The position numbers and the translations under genes were made by a program. From assembly GCF_001447995.1 (NCBI RefSeq), contig NZ_LDPE01000001.1, forward strand, positions 62,001-126,000: 64,000 bases of DNA. Direction: 5' to 3'. Shown piece after piece: positions 1 to 8,783 of this stretch. Position 1 is the stretch's first letter. Every line of letters begins with the position of its first letter. The stretch is from Maribacter dokdonensis DSW-8 (GTDB taxonomy: Bacteria; Bacteroidota; Bacteroidia; Flavobacteriales; Flavobacteriaceae). Below the pieces are notes generated by a model. It ran no database searches and had not been told where the DNA came from. It worked only from the letters and a program-made list of their open reading frames with translations.

Positions 1-182
1 CAAGTGCATATGAAAATGCCAAGGAGTATAGTGAAAATCTTCTGGAAATTTCTAACCTACCAAATAGTAAAAAGAAGTTTACGAATTGGCAAACAAACCA
101 GGGCTTACGTGTTTTTGGATGGACACATGCTTACAATATTCCGTATTTGCTTTACGCAATGGAACAGGAGAATATCGAGTAG
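1..182 (+). CDS. C-terminal end of an unrecognised protein (5' partial)
   Basis: The frame starting at base 3 is open from the window edge to a TAG at 180-182 and gives about 59 residues. They have natural composition (aromatic, mixed polar, ending in YLLYAMEQENIE). It is followed after about 20 bases by a strong terminator, as expected for a real gene end. An ATG-initiated frame at 4-192 covers the same bases but has odd composition and looks like a shadow. I do not recognise the family from this short tail, and the rest of the gene lies outside the window. Confidence 0.6.
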   Translation, partial: SAYENAKEYSENLLEISNLPNSKKKFTNWQTNQGLRVFGWTHAYNIPYLLYAMEQENIE

Positions 183-200
183 TTTATTTTGAATTGGGAT

Positions 201-239
201 AGGAGTAGTTTGCCGATAAGGCAGCTGCTCCTTTTTTTC
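201..239 (+). terminator. Rho-independent terminator after the partial gene
   Basis: The arm AGGAGTAGTTTGCC pairs with GGCAGCTGCTCCT around a GATAA loop, with one bulged base and a few G-T pairs. A run of seven T follows. It separates the partial upstream gene from the transporter at 266. Confidence 0.8.
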
Positions 240-265
240 TTAATCTAATCGATATAAATACTTAA

Positions 266-1723
266 ATGACAACAACAAAAAAAATAGGACTCATACTCGG
301 TCCGTTACTATTCGCATTAATTCATTTTTTCTTCGAAGGAGATGATTTATCAAATGAAGGTAGAGATATTTTAGCGGCAACCGTTTGGGTAGGTATATGG
401 TGGGTGTTAGAAGTTTTGCCTATTGCCGTTACCGCATTATTACCCATCATTCTTTTTCCTTTATTGGGTACTATAAGTTTAGGGGAGACTACTGCTAGTT
501 ATGGGCATAAATATGTTTTTCTTTTTATGGGTGGTTTTATGCTGGCCGTAGCAATAGAAAAATGGGGTTTGCATAAAAGAATTGCCCTGTACATTATAAA
601 AACTATTGGCACTAATATCTATACTATTGTTTTGGGTTTTATGGTTGCCACAGCGTTCTTGTCTATGTGGATATCCAATACAGCTACTACGGTAATGATA
701 TTGCCAATGGCGGTATCCATAATAAAACAATTTTTAAAAAGTCAATCGGAAGAGATAATCAAAAATGAGTCATTTAGTAAGTTGTTAATGCTTTCAATTG
801 CATATGCCGCATCCATTGGGGGTATGGCAACACTAATAGGAACTCCTCCTAATTTGGTTTTTGCAGGCTTTGTTCAAAAAACCTACGGTATAGATATCAG
901 CTTTTGGCAATGGATGCAATTTGGGTTGCCATTGGCCTCTATATTGCTATTATTATCCTGGTATTATCTTACACGCTTTGCTTATCCACAAAAGGAGAAA
1001 ACGTTTCCCGGTGGAAAGGCTGAAATCAATAGATTGATCAAAGAACTTGGACCAATGAAAACTGAAGAAAAAAGGGTTCTTACGGTTTTTATCCTAACTG
1101 CTTTCTGCTGGATAACTAGATCTTTTCTTTTACAACGCTTTATTCCAAATATAGATGATACCATTATTGCAATTGGGTCTGCCATTGTATTGTTTTTAAT
1201 ACCTACCATCTCTGCAAAAAGAACTTTGTTATTATGGCACGAAGCAGTTAAAATACCATGGGGAATTATATTGTTATTTGGTGGGGGTATGGCAATCGCA
1301 AAGGGATTTGAGCAAACAGGTTTAGCCATATTCCTGGGGTCTAAAATGATGTTTTTTAATGGTTTACCTTTAATTATATTATTGTTGTTAATAATTACAT
1401 CGGTTAATTTTCTTACCGAGGTAACTTCTAATATTGCAACAACGGCCATGATGCTACCTGTAATGGGACCATTAGCGCTATCGCTGGGTGTTAATCCCTA
1501 CATACTTTTAATTGCTTGTACAACAGCTGCGTCTTGTGCTTTTATGTTACCTGTTGCTACACCACCAAACGCCATTGTATTTGGGTCGGGTTATTTACGA
1601 ATACCGGATATGATTCGCTCTGGATTTTTAATGAATGTTATTTCTATAGTAATTATTAGTTTAATTATATATTTCTTGTTGCCTGTTCTGTGGAATTTGG
1701 AGGGGATGATTATAACTTCCTAA
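266..1723 (+). CDS. SLC13/DASS family sodium-coupled anion symporter
   Basis: A 485-residue polytopic inner-membrane protein of the divalent anion:sodium symporter family, which imports dicarboxylates, citrate or sulfate with sodium. The two family signature repeats are visible: SNTATT at about residues 137-142 and SNIATT at 388-393. Each is followed by a Pro-containing segment (MILPM, MMLPV). The GTPPN element at 192-196 and its counterpart ATPPN near 430 also fit, as expected for the inverted-repeat fold. The length is normal for bacterial SdcS/CitT-like members. It stands alone between two terminators, so it is probably monocistronic. The substrate cannot be read from sequence. Confidence 0.9.
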   Translation: MTTTKKIGLILGPLLFALIHFFFEGDDLSNEGRDILAATVWVGIWWVLEVLPIAVTALLPIILFPLLGTISLGETTASYGHKYVFLFMGGFMLAVAIEKWGLHKRIALYIIKTIGTNIYTIVLGFMVATAFLSMWISNTATTVMILPMAVSIIKQFLKSQSEEIIKNESFSKLLMLSIAYAASIGGMATLIGTPPNLVFAGFVQKTYGIDISFWQWMQFGLPLASILLLLSWYYLTRFAYPQKEKTFPGGKAEINRLIKELGPMKTEEKRVLTVFILTAFCWITRSFLLQRFIPNIDDTIIAIGSAIVLFLIPTISAKRTLLLWHEAVKIPWGIILLFGGGMAIAKGFEQTGLAIFLGSKMMFFNGLPLIILLLLIITSVNFLTEVTSNIATTAMMLPVMGPLALSLGVNPYILLIACTTAASCAFMLPVATPPNAIVFGSGYLRIPDMIRSGFLMNVISIVIISLIIYFLLPVLWNLEGMIITS

Positions 1724-1739
1724 TATGTATTATTTTCCT

Positions 1740-1907
1740 TTTTCATTTGTTTCCTGTAAGGTAAAATAAGAGTAATGGTTAGTTATGGTGATGAAGGGTA
1801 AGTGATAGTGGTACCAAGGTTAATAGTTAGGGTAGCTAGCTAGGGTAGGTTAGGGGTAGATGATAGGGTTAGCAATGGTTACTTCATTGGTTATTTTCAT
1901 TTGTTTC
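1740..1907. repeat. 14-bp direct repeat flanking a G-rich tract
   Basis: TTTTCATTTGTTTC occurs at 1740-1753 and again, identically, at 1894-1907. The 140 bases between them hold repeated GGTTA/TAGGG units, including G runs at 1830, 1843, 1853 and 1866. The function is unknown. Confidence 0.6.
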
Positions 1908-1960
1908 AAACAGGTTAAGCCTTAAATAACTGATTATAAGGTAAATATGTTTTGATGTTT

Positions 1961-2003
1961 TCGGGGTGAAGAATGGTTGAGCTAACTACCCCGATTTTTA
2001 TTT
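1961..2003 (+). terminator. Probable terminator far downstream of the DASS transporter
   Basis: TCGGGGT at 1961 pairs with ACCCCGA at 1987-1993, and an inner GTT/AAC helix extends it. ATTTTTATTTT follows. It lies about 240 bases past the transporter stop and just before the small gene at 2174. Confidence 0.6.
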
Positions 2004-2173
2004 TATCAACACATCTTGTTTAGTGGAAAAAAGTATTCCTTTTAGGTTTACAAAATCTCTCCTAGTACGGATACCCGTAAAGAATATTATGCAGTTATTT
2101 CTAGTATTGTATTACAGTTACTTTCTTTTATCAATTACTTATAAAAAGGTCAATATAATTTTCAATATCGGAT

Positions 2174-2638
2174 ATGCAAAAAGACAGAAAAAAACATACG
2201 AGTATCAGCGACTGTTTTACACCAGAATTAACAAAACATTTCAAAGTTGAAATGGATATTGCTCTAAAGAAAATTGATATTAATCCAGTAAAAGAACTTT
2301 TGGAGAAATATCATATTGCAAATTTTCAAGATTCCATAGATTTTATTGAAGTGTTAGACTATTGTTTTAATGGTTGGAAAAAGGAACATATGGGCTCTAA
2401 GGTATATGGTGAGGTTACTACTGCACAAAGTAGATGTATTGCCTGTGAGCATGGCAAGGGCATGATAGTATATGAGTTTGAATATATTCATGCAGCGGCT
2501 CCAATACCAATGAATAGGGTAGTGTATGGTTGGGACTTTGGTATTCTGTTCAATATTAAAAAAGAAATACTCCATGAAGTTAGGGTATGTAATGCTTTTT
2601 TGGATAGGAATGAAATGGAGAAGTTAAGCATTGTCTAA
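2174..2638 (+). CDS. Hypothetical protein, 154 aa
   Basis: A soluble protein of ordinary composition that I do not recognise. The first 26 residues are Lys-rich and could be untranslated, because a second ATG at 2252 (MDIALKK) is equally possible. A CIACEHGKG segment near residues 88-96 holds two closely spaced cysteines and a histidine, which could bind metal, but no second Cys pair is present. No signal peptide or membrane segment is seen. It ends 11 bases before the convergent ankyrin gene, without room for a separate terminator. An overlapping frame at 2023-2250 was discarded. Confidence 0.55.
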   Translation: MQKDRKKHTSISDCFTPELTKHFKVEMDIALKKIDINPVKELLEKYHIANFQDSIDFIEVLDYCFNGWKKEHMGSKVYGEVTTAQSRCIACEHGKGMIVYEFEYIHAAAPIPMNRVVYGWDFGILFNIKKEILHEVRVCNAFLDRNEMEKLSIV

Positions 2639-2649
2639 TTTTTCCCTGT

Positions 2650-3846
2650 TTATATGTAATATTTCACTGAACCAAGTTTTTGAGGTTCAGGATTTTTTAA
2701 AACCCATTGTACAGCCAATTCGCACATGTTATCAACATCTTCATTGTACTTCTTTGTGTCTTTAATGAGTAATGTTAGCTTTTCTAATTCGGAAGACGAA
2801 AGACTTATGCCAGTTGCAACAAATTTTAAGAGAGCATTGTTCATTTTATCATGATTACTATTCCAATTTCCGCCGCCATTTCTTTCTATTTCATCAGCTA
2901 TTTTTCCTGAGATTCTAATAACTTCACCCTGTATGGTTTCAGCTGGTCCGCTAGAGGGTACTAATAGTTCCCATAATTCTTGATGTTGTTTTTCCCATGA
3001 TTTGTTGGTTACGGTAATAGTGCTTATTCCATCGTGTACTACTCTTTTTTGAATAGGGATAACGTCATATATTTTGTATAATTCGTCTAAAGCAGTACTA
3101 TACTCTTCTACGATATCTTTATTAAACCCCTCCCTATGAAACTCAAACGTTTTACCAATCTTTTTTACAGATACCTGCATCTTTGAGGTTTTCTTAGCTC
3201 CGGCTGTTAAGAAGATTTGAGAGATTTCTACCATTTTTGGAATGTCAATATTATTGCACATACTTAATGATAGTTCTAAGGTGGTCAAGCCGGTTTCACT
3301 GATTGCATCTACCGGAGTTCCGGCATTAAGTAATATTTTACAATTTTCAACCACATGAGAAAATGCTGCGTTATGTAATGCATTTCCAATTTTACCATCA
3401 CTTAAATTGATATCTGCACCTAATTCTAGAAGACTAGTAATATTGCCGAATATGCTGCCCGCCCTATTATGAAGAGGAGTTTTGCCATAAGTATCTGTAG
3501 CGTTAATGTCAGCTCCATTTTCAATGAGCCACTTTGCCAATTCATGAGGGCATTTATCGAATGCTAAAGCAGTTTTTTTAGAGTATCCTCCGTATGCATC
3601 GATATTATATTTTTCTAAAACTAAAATAAGCTCTTCAATAGTGCTGTTTTCTAAAAGTTCTTCAAAATTTTTAGGTAGTGTTTTTCTTTTGGTTGATGTT
3701 TGTTTTTTGCTAACAACTTCTTGGTATGCGGGTGTTACCTCTTCTTTAAAATGCTCCTCAATATCCTTTTTGGCTTTATTGCCATATTTTATTGCGTAAT
3801 AGAAACCTATTGCGAAAACTAGAAGGGTTAAGAAGGTGTACGTCAT
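2650..3846 (-). CDS. Membrane-anchored ankyrin-repeat protein
   Basis: 398 residues. An N-terminal hydrophobic segment (residues 3-20) is followed by a charged linker, and then by about four ankyrin repeats between roughly residues 85 and 215. These contain recognisable units such as NGADINATDTYGKTPLH, ELGADINLSDG and NAGTPVDAISETGLT. The C-terminal half (220-398) is not recognised. It is the last gene of the type I restriction operon, 25 bases after hsdR on the same strand, so it is probably co-transcribed. Ankyrin repeats bind proteins. A membrane-tethered binding partner next to a restriction system could be a sensor or inhibitor, but that is inference. Confidence 0.8.
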   Translation of the reverse strand: MTYTFLTLLVFAIGFYYAIKYGNKAKKDIEEHFKEEVTPAYQEVVSKKQTSTKRKTLPKNFEELLENSTIEELILVLEKYNIDAYGGYSKKTALAFDKCPHELAKWLIENGADINATDTYGKTPLHNRAGSIFGNITSLLELGADINLSDGKIGNALHNAAFSHVVENCKILLNAGTPVDAISETGLTTLELSLSMCNNIDIPKMVEISQIFLTAGAKKTSKMQVSVKKIGKTFEFHREGFNKDIVEEYSTALDELYKIYDVIPIQKRVVHDGISTITVTNKSWEKQHQELWELLVPSSGPAETIQGEVIRISGKIADEIERNGGGNWNSNHDKMNNALLKFVATGISLSSSELEKLTLLIKDTKKYNEDVDNMCELAVQWVLKNPEPQKLGSVKYYI

Positions 3847-3871
3847 TATTTGAATTCTAAATATTCTGTAT

Positions 3872-6800
3872 CTATTTCAAACTAGACATACGCTTCATAG
3901 TGTCAAAGAATGCTCTATAGAAAGTTTCATCTTTTGCATACAAACGATATAAGTCTAGTTCTTGTCTTCGTTGTTGAGACATTACATCATCTAGAATTTT
4001 CTTAAAAGCTAAATCTTTATTTTGTTCATCTGTATTCTCCACTACTTTCGGTTGAAAGTCTGGGTGTGCTTGTATTGATTTCGTTAAGCCAATAAATTTA
4101 ACTCTTTGGTCTTCTGGTGTGGCATCCCATCCTTGAAACCATCTTTCATTAAAAGATTGTATTATCATTTCTAAAGGATCCTTATCATCATCTTGACCGT
4201 GTGCTCCTCTTGGGTTAGGGTTTTGTGGGTCTACAGAACTTTCTGAGTCATCTAATCCTATTGATTCGTTCAAACGGACACGTTCTAAGCCGTAAGTAGA
4301 TAAATCTACGGACTCTAACAGCTCATCTAGCGTGTCTATGTCTTTGTTTTTTATTGGGAGTTTTGGAATCAAGAATTTAAGAAACCAAAATAGTTTTTCC
4401 CAATCTACCATTTGGTACGGCATTATGGCAGCCATTTGACCGTATATTTTAACGAACTGTTTGGCTTTAATTTTAAAATCTGCCTTGTCGTCATCTTCTA
4501 GTTCTAACTCTTGTACAAAGCGTTCTGCTGCACGTTCTGTTAATGGACTTAATTCTTGTGCATCTACTTTATTAAAGAACTTTTCATTAAATTCTTCTAC
4601 TTCCACCCATTCATAGACACCTACATCATCTAAGACATCTTTTAGTTCATGCAATACATTTACATCGGTAGCACCGCTTAACGAGGTTGCAGTATAAAAG
4701 GGGTCAAAAGAGTTTTTAATATCATCGGTCGAGTTAAAGAAGTCAAGCACGAACAAATCTTCTGTTTTCTTTCCTAATTTGTTAGCAGACCTATTTAAAC
4801 GTGATAATGCTTGAACAGCAAGTACACCTTGTAGCTTTTTGTCTACATACATTGCGCTCAATTTTGGTTGGTCAAAACCGGTTAGATATTTATTGGCAAC
4901 TACCAAAATTCTATATTCGTCCTCATCAAATTTGTCCTTGGTATCTTTCTCTGAAAAACCGTTCATTTCTGCTTCGGTATATTCTATACCATCTACCACT
5001 TTGGTTCCAGAAAAGGCAATGGCAATTTTAAAAGGATTACCCTTATCCATTAAAATGCGCTGTAAGGCTTTAAAATATCTTATGGCAGATTCTATACTTT
5101 GGGTAATTACCATTGCTTTTGCTTTGCCCTTAAGTTTTTTGGTATTAACAACTTTTGGTATAAAATGGTCTAAGATAATTTCGGCTTTGGTATTTATGGT
5201 TTGTTGATGTTGTTCAACAAACGCACGCAATTTTTTTTGCGCCTTCATATTATCAAAAAGAGGATTTTCTTCAATCGACTTTTCTATTTCGTAATAGCTT
5301 TTTAAGGTTGTGTAATTTGCAAGAACATCTAGAATAAAACCTTCTTCTATAGCCTGTTTCATGGAGTATAAGTGAAAAGGCTTAAAGCTTCCATCTTCCT
5401 GTTGTACCCCAAATTTTTCTAGGGTTATGGGTTTTGGGGTTGCAGTAAATGCTAAATAAGATGCGTTGCCGCGCATTTTGCGAGATTCCATGGCTTTTAC
5501 AATTTTAGCTTGGGCATCTAATTCTTCCTCTTCATTAATTTTTTGCCCCATGGCTGTATTCATACTGTCATGTGCTGTACCACTTTGGCTACTATGAGCC
5601 TCGTCTATAATTACGGCAAAACGTTTATCACTCAAATCTGCAATACCATCAATTATATGCGGGAATTTTTGGATGGTTGTGATGATGATTTTTTTCCCTT
5701 CCTCTAAACTGGATCTCAATTCTTTGGAAGAAAAAGCCGGAGCGATAATATTTTTAACTTCTGAAAAATCGGCAATATTTTCTCTTATTTGTTTGTCCAA
5801 TAATCGTCTGTCCGTAACAACTATTACAGAATCGAATAGCGGTTTTTCCAATCCTCTATTTCCAGGGGTATGCTCACTTTCAGGATATGTTTCAATTAAT
5901 TGATAAGCTGCCCAAGTAATAGAATTAGACTTTCCTGATCCTGCGGAATGTTGTACTAAATAAGTTTGCCCAACACCTTTTTCACTCGCATCTGCAATAA
6001 TTTTTCTAACCACATCCATTTGATGATATCTGGGAAAGAATAAGGTTTTACTCTGTAAAGGGTCTTTTTTCTTACCATCCAATCTTACAAAATGCTGTAC
6101 AATATTTGCTAAGCTTTCTCGGGTGAAGACATCGTTCCATAAATAGTTTGTTCTATGCCCTACTTCTCCTTTACTAACTTCTGGGTTGCCCTTACCATGT
6201 TTGTTTCCTTTATTGAATGGTAAGAAAAAAGTGTTTTTGCCATTCAACTTTGTTGTCATGTATGCTTCATCAGTATCAACGGCAAAGTGAACAATGCAAC
6301 GAGCAAAGTTTAGTAAGGGTTGTTTGATGTCTCTATTATACATGTATTGGTGTTGTCCATGTACTTTGGCATTTTGACCTGTCCAATGATTTTTAAGTTC
6401 CATTGTAACTAGTGGCAAGCCATTAATAAATAACACCAAATCTATTTCTTCTCTTGGGTTGTCTATACTATACCGTAATTGGCGAGTAACACTAAAAGTA
6501 TTTTGTTCAAATCTATCTTTAATGGTTTTACTACTACTGGCTAATGGTAGTTGATAAAATAAAGTAAAATTGGCGTCATCTACTTGCAAACCTTTTTTCA
6601 ACAAATGCAGAATACCATATTTCTTTACCAGACGATCATAACGATTAAGAATTTTTAATTTCCAATCATTTTGCTTTTGTAGTTTTTCTAGTTCTTCTTT
6701 TTGCGTGGTTTGTAAAAAGTCCCAAAAGAATTGCTCGTCAATAGCAAAACGGGAATTAAAATTAGAAGATTGCCCAATATAATAACCTTTCCCTGTTCTG

Positions 6801-6928
6801 TAGATTTCTGCATTCTCGTTTAATATACCTACAGAGATACCTTCTGCTTTTACTTCCTCCAGACAAGTGCCCGTTAGTATCTTCTCTATGGATGCTTCTA
6901 ATGCTTGTTCGTTAGTTTGGCTATGCAT
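3872..6928 (-). CDS. hsdR: Type I restriction enzyme R subunit (translocase and nuclease)
   Basis: 1018 residues, the normal size for HsdR, the motor and cleavage subunit of type I restriction enzymes. The N-terminal PD-(D/E)XK nuclease shows D163 and E177-L-K179 within the LVLFINGLPLVTMELKN strand pair. The SF2 helicase core shows Walker A AGSGKS at 329-334, DEAH at 441-444 and the TATP motif III. A helicase C-terminal lobe with a GFDQP-type element and an Arg finger region (ALSRLNR) follows. The C-terminal helical region should dock on the methylase. It is separated from hsdM/hsdS by four accessory genes, and its start lies 9 bases after the DUF262 gene. Confidence 0.96.
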   Translation of the reverse strand: MHSQTNEQALEASIEKILTGTCLEEVKAEGISVGILNENAEIYRTGKGYYIGQSSNFNSRFAIDEQFFWDFLQTTQKEELEKLQKQNDWKLKILNRYDRLVKKYGILHLLKKGLQVDDANFTLFYQLPLASSSKTIKDRFEQNTFSVTRQLRYSIDNPREEIDLVLFINGLPLVTMELKNHWTGQNAKVHGQHQYMYNRDIKQPLLNFARCIVHFAVDTDEAYMTTKLNGKNTFFLPFNKGNKHGKGNPEVSKGEVGHRTNYLWNDVFTRESLANIVQHFVRLDGKKKDPLQSKTLFFPRYHQMDVVRKIIADASEKGVGQTYLVQHSAGSGKSNSITWAAYQLIETYPESEHTPGNRGLEKPLFDSVIVVTDRRLLDKQIRENIADFSEVKNIIAPAFSSKELRSSLEEGKKIIITTIQKFPHIIDGIADLSDKRFAVIIDEAHSSQSGTAHDSMNTAMGQKINEEEELDAQAKIVKAMESRKMRGNASYLAFTATPKPITLEKFGVQQEDGSFKPFHLYSMKQAIEEGFILDVLANYTTLKSYYEIEKSIEENPLFDNMKAQKKLRAFVEQHQQTINTKAEIILDHFIPKVVNTKKLKGKAKAMVITQSIESAIRYFKALQRILMDKGNPFKIAIAFSGTKVVDGIEYTEAEMNGFSEKDTKDKFDEDEYRILVVANKYLTGFDQPKLSAMYVDKKLQGVLAVQALSRLNRSANKLGKKTEDLFVLDFFNSTDDIKNSFDPFYTATSLSGATDVNVLHELKDVLDDVGVYEWVEVEEFNEKFFNKVDAQELSPLTERAAERFVQELELEDDDKADFKIKAKQFVKIYGQMAAIMPYQMVDWEKLFWFLKFLIPKLPIKNKDIDTLDELLESVDLSTYGLERVRLNESIGLDDSESSVDPQNPNPRGAHGQDDDKDPLEMIIQSFNERWFQGWDATPEDQRVKFIGLTKSIQAHPDFQPKVVENTDEQNKDLAFKKILDDVMSQQRRQELDLYRLYAKDETFYRAFFDTMKRMSSLK

Positions 6929-6937
6929 AATTATATT

Positions 6938-8782
6938 TTAGTTAGTATTACTATAATGATCTGTAGACCAAATCTGTTCACAAAGCGATTGCACAACCTT
7001 TATTCGTTCTTTAATATCATCAGAATACAACTGTGGATGTGCTTTAAAAGGAATTGACTTTAAAGCACTATTCCTGAAATTTGGATTTTTATGATAAAAA
7101 TCCGGATGCAGGGTTTGAGCATAAGTATTTTCTTTTAAGTAATGTGGAAGTTTGTCTTCATACTTATCACTATTAAAGGATTGATTTGTTCCATTTGGCA
7201 ATAAAATAAGAGCTCCGATAGAATTCCTTACATCAGAAAACTCCCATTCTTGGTCGAATTCATCTCTATGATCATCAAAAGAATTACTCCATAAATGTTC
7301 TATCTCAAAAGGCTTTCCTTGAGGGTCTTTGTAGTTGACATAATTATTATCACGACCAACACTTTGATCAACAAAAGCAGTAATACGACATAATAAATGC
7401 TTGACGAATTTTTTATTTTGCTGATGCAACCTAAAATTTGGGATGGCGCCAAAGTCTTGATCTAATTGATGTAATTCTTTGGTTAATTCTTTATATAATT
7501 CATCCAAATCAAGATTTCTTATATTTTTAATAATGTTAAATATAGTGTATTGAATAGATGAAGAACCAAACTTCATAAAATTCACTGAACGTCTTACAGT
7601 GAATGTTTCTACAAAACGAGCAACAGCATCCATTTTTTTTACTAGAATTTCATCTGAATCTGAGGATTTCAATGGCGCTAGGAGTAGTGCGTCTTGTAAT
7701 GACGCTGCAATTCCCCATTGGTTAATGTAAAACAAATGTGGGCATTGAGAATCATATTGTATCGATTTTTCCCATATGAATTTGTATGCCTTAATGAAAT
7801 AATCAAATTCATTTATAAAAAACTCAAAAAAATGTGATGAATTTGACAGGTTAAATTTGTCGGTATGATTGTTTTTAAACCAATCATGCAGGCGTGTTCC
7901 TATTTGTTCATAATCTTGATTTTCTGAATCAGCTTTTCTGGGTCTTACTGTTACTGCATACTTTGCTCTAAACCAGGCTTTAAAAAAATCTAAGTCAGCA
8001 TTGCTATTTAGCTCATGTAAATCTTTTATGTGATTTTTCCATAGTTGGTTTATTTCACTTCGTTCAACAGAATTACTTATCCGGGATAGCACATAACCTT
8101 TAAGCATTTCTGTAGCGGTGATATTCATCCCCCTATCATTCATCGTCTCAAAAATTGTGTATGCGTTTTCGTCAGAATAGGCTGTAATTTTAACTAAAAC
8201 AACATTTCCAATGAACCAATCTATGAAATATGGAAGAGCATGAGTGGTTAACTCTTCGGGAAAAACATTATGAATATCATTATACCTTCCCACAATGTTA
8301 TGTACCGTTTCATCATCTAAATTTTTAAGATTATACTCTTCGTTATCAAATAAACCTTTTAGTACCGCTTGACGGTCTTGGTCTGTCATGTTAAAAGATT
8401 TTTCACCATATTTTTCTGAGAATACTAAATTTTCAATGTTTACTTGATTTGTAGAGTTTTTTTGAAGGTGATTTAAATAAATAAGAAATAATGTGATTGA
8501 GGTGATGCGCTGCTGCCCATCTATTATGGAATTTTTCCCATCAGCGATACTAAAGACAACCGGACCTAAGTAGTAACTTTGATAATTAGCCACATCTGAA
8601 CGTTTATCCTCTTTTTTATATGATTTTAAAAAGGCATTTGCTAAGTCTTCAATAAGGGTAGTCATATGCTTCTCTTGCCATCTATATTCACGCTGGAAGT
8701 AGTCAATGAAAAATTTTTGATCTTTTAATAAATCGTTTATATTCTTGTCAGCTGCTTCAATTTTATTTTTATGATCGGTCAT
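6938..8782 (-). CDS. DUF262/DUF1524 (GmrSD-type) putative modification-dependent nuclease
   Basis: 614 residues. The N-terminal DUF262 domain carries YFQREYRW at 28-35 and the signature DGQQR at 88-92, a ParB-like NTPase core. The C-terminal DUF1524 domain has an HNH-like EHLW at 495-498 followed by an Asn-rich LLPNGTNQSFN stretch. The family includes GmrSD and related type IV restriction enzymes, which cut DNA carrying modified bases using NTP. Both halves are on one chain, as in fused GmrSD. It starts 1 base after the DUF3883 stop, so translation is probably coupled. Inside a type I operon it could cover phages with modified DNA that evade HsdR (inference). Confidence 0.85.
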   Translation of the reverse strand: MTDHKNKIEAADKNINDLLKDQKFFIDYFQREYRWQEKHMTTLIEDLANAFLKSYKKEDKRSDVANYQSYYLGPVVFSIADGKNSIIDGQQRITSITLFLIYLNHLQKNSTNQVNIENLVFSEKYGEKSFNMTDQDRQAVLKGLFDNEEYNLKNLDDETVHNIVGRYNDIHNVFPEELTTHALPYFIDWFIGNVVLVKITAYSDENAYTIFETMNDRGMNITATEMLKGYVLSRISNSVERSEINQLWKNHIKDLHELNSNADLDFFKAWFRAKYAVTVRPRKADSENQDYEQIGTRLHDWFKNNHTDKFNLSNSSHFFEFFINEFDYFIKAYKFIWEKSIQYDSQCPHLFYINQWGIAASLQDALLLAPLKSSDSDEILVKKMDAVARFVETFTVRRSVNFMKFGSSSIQYTIFNIIKNIRNLDLDELYKELTKELHQLDQDFGAIPNFRLHQQNKKFVKHLLCRITAFVDQSVGRDNNYVNYKDPQGKPFEIEHLWSNSFDDHRDEFDQEWEFSDVRNSIGALILLPNGTNQSFNSDKYEDKLPHYLKENTYAQTLHPDFYHKNPNFRNSALKSIPFKAHPQLYSDDIKERIKVVQSLCEQIWSTDHYSNTN

Positions 8783-8783
8783 G

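Larger units (their letters stand above)
1724..2022. other. Non-coding region with G-rich low-complexity tract
   Basis: No convincing reading frame is seen. About 1770-1890 is a purine/G-rich tract made of variations on GGTTAG and TAGGG. It is bracketed by a perfect 14-bp direct repeat (TTTTCATTTGTTTC at 1740-1753 and 1894-1907). A terminator-like hairpin follows at 1961-2003. Confidence 0.6.

Noticed and set aside
4..192. ATG-initiated 62-residue frame at the window start
   Set aside because: It covers the same bases as the frame open from base 3, has unnatural composition, and the other frame ends in front of the terminator as a true gene end would.
2023..2250. 75-residue frame upstream of the 154-aa hypothetical gene
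   Set aside because: It overlaps the better frame by 77 bases in another phase, is hydrophobic/basic without a pattern, and shows no supporting context.
1724..2650. Left attachment site of the tRNA-Met island
   Set aside because: I searched for a copy of the tRNA 3' end (CCCCTCTCGCTA or its complement) in the left part of the window and did not find one. The left border is therefore unassigned.
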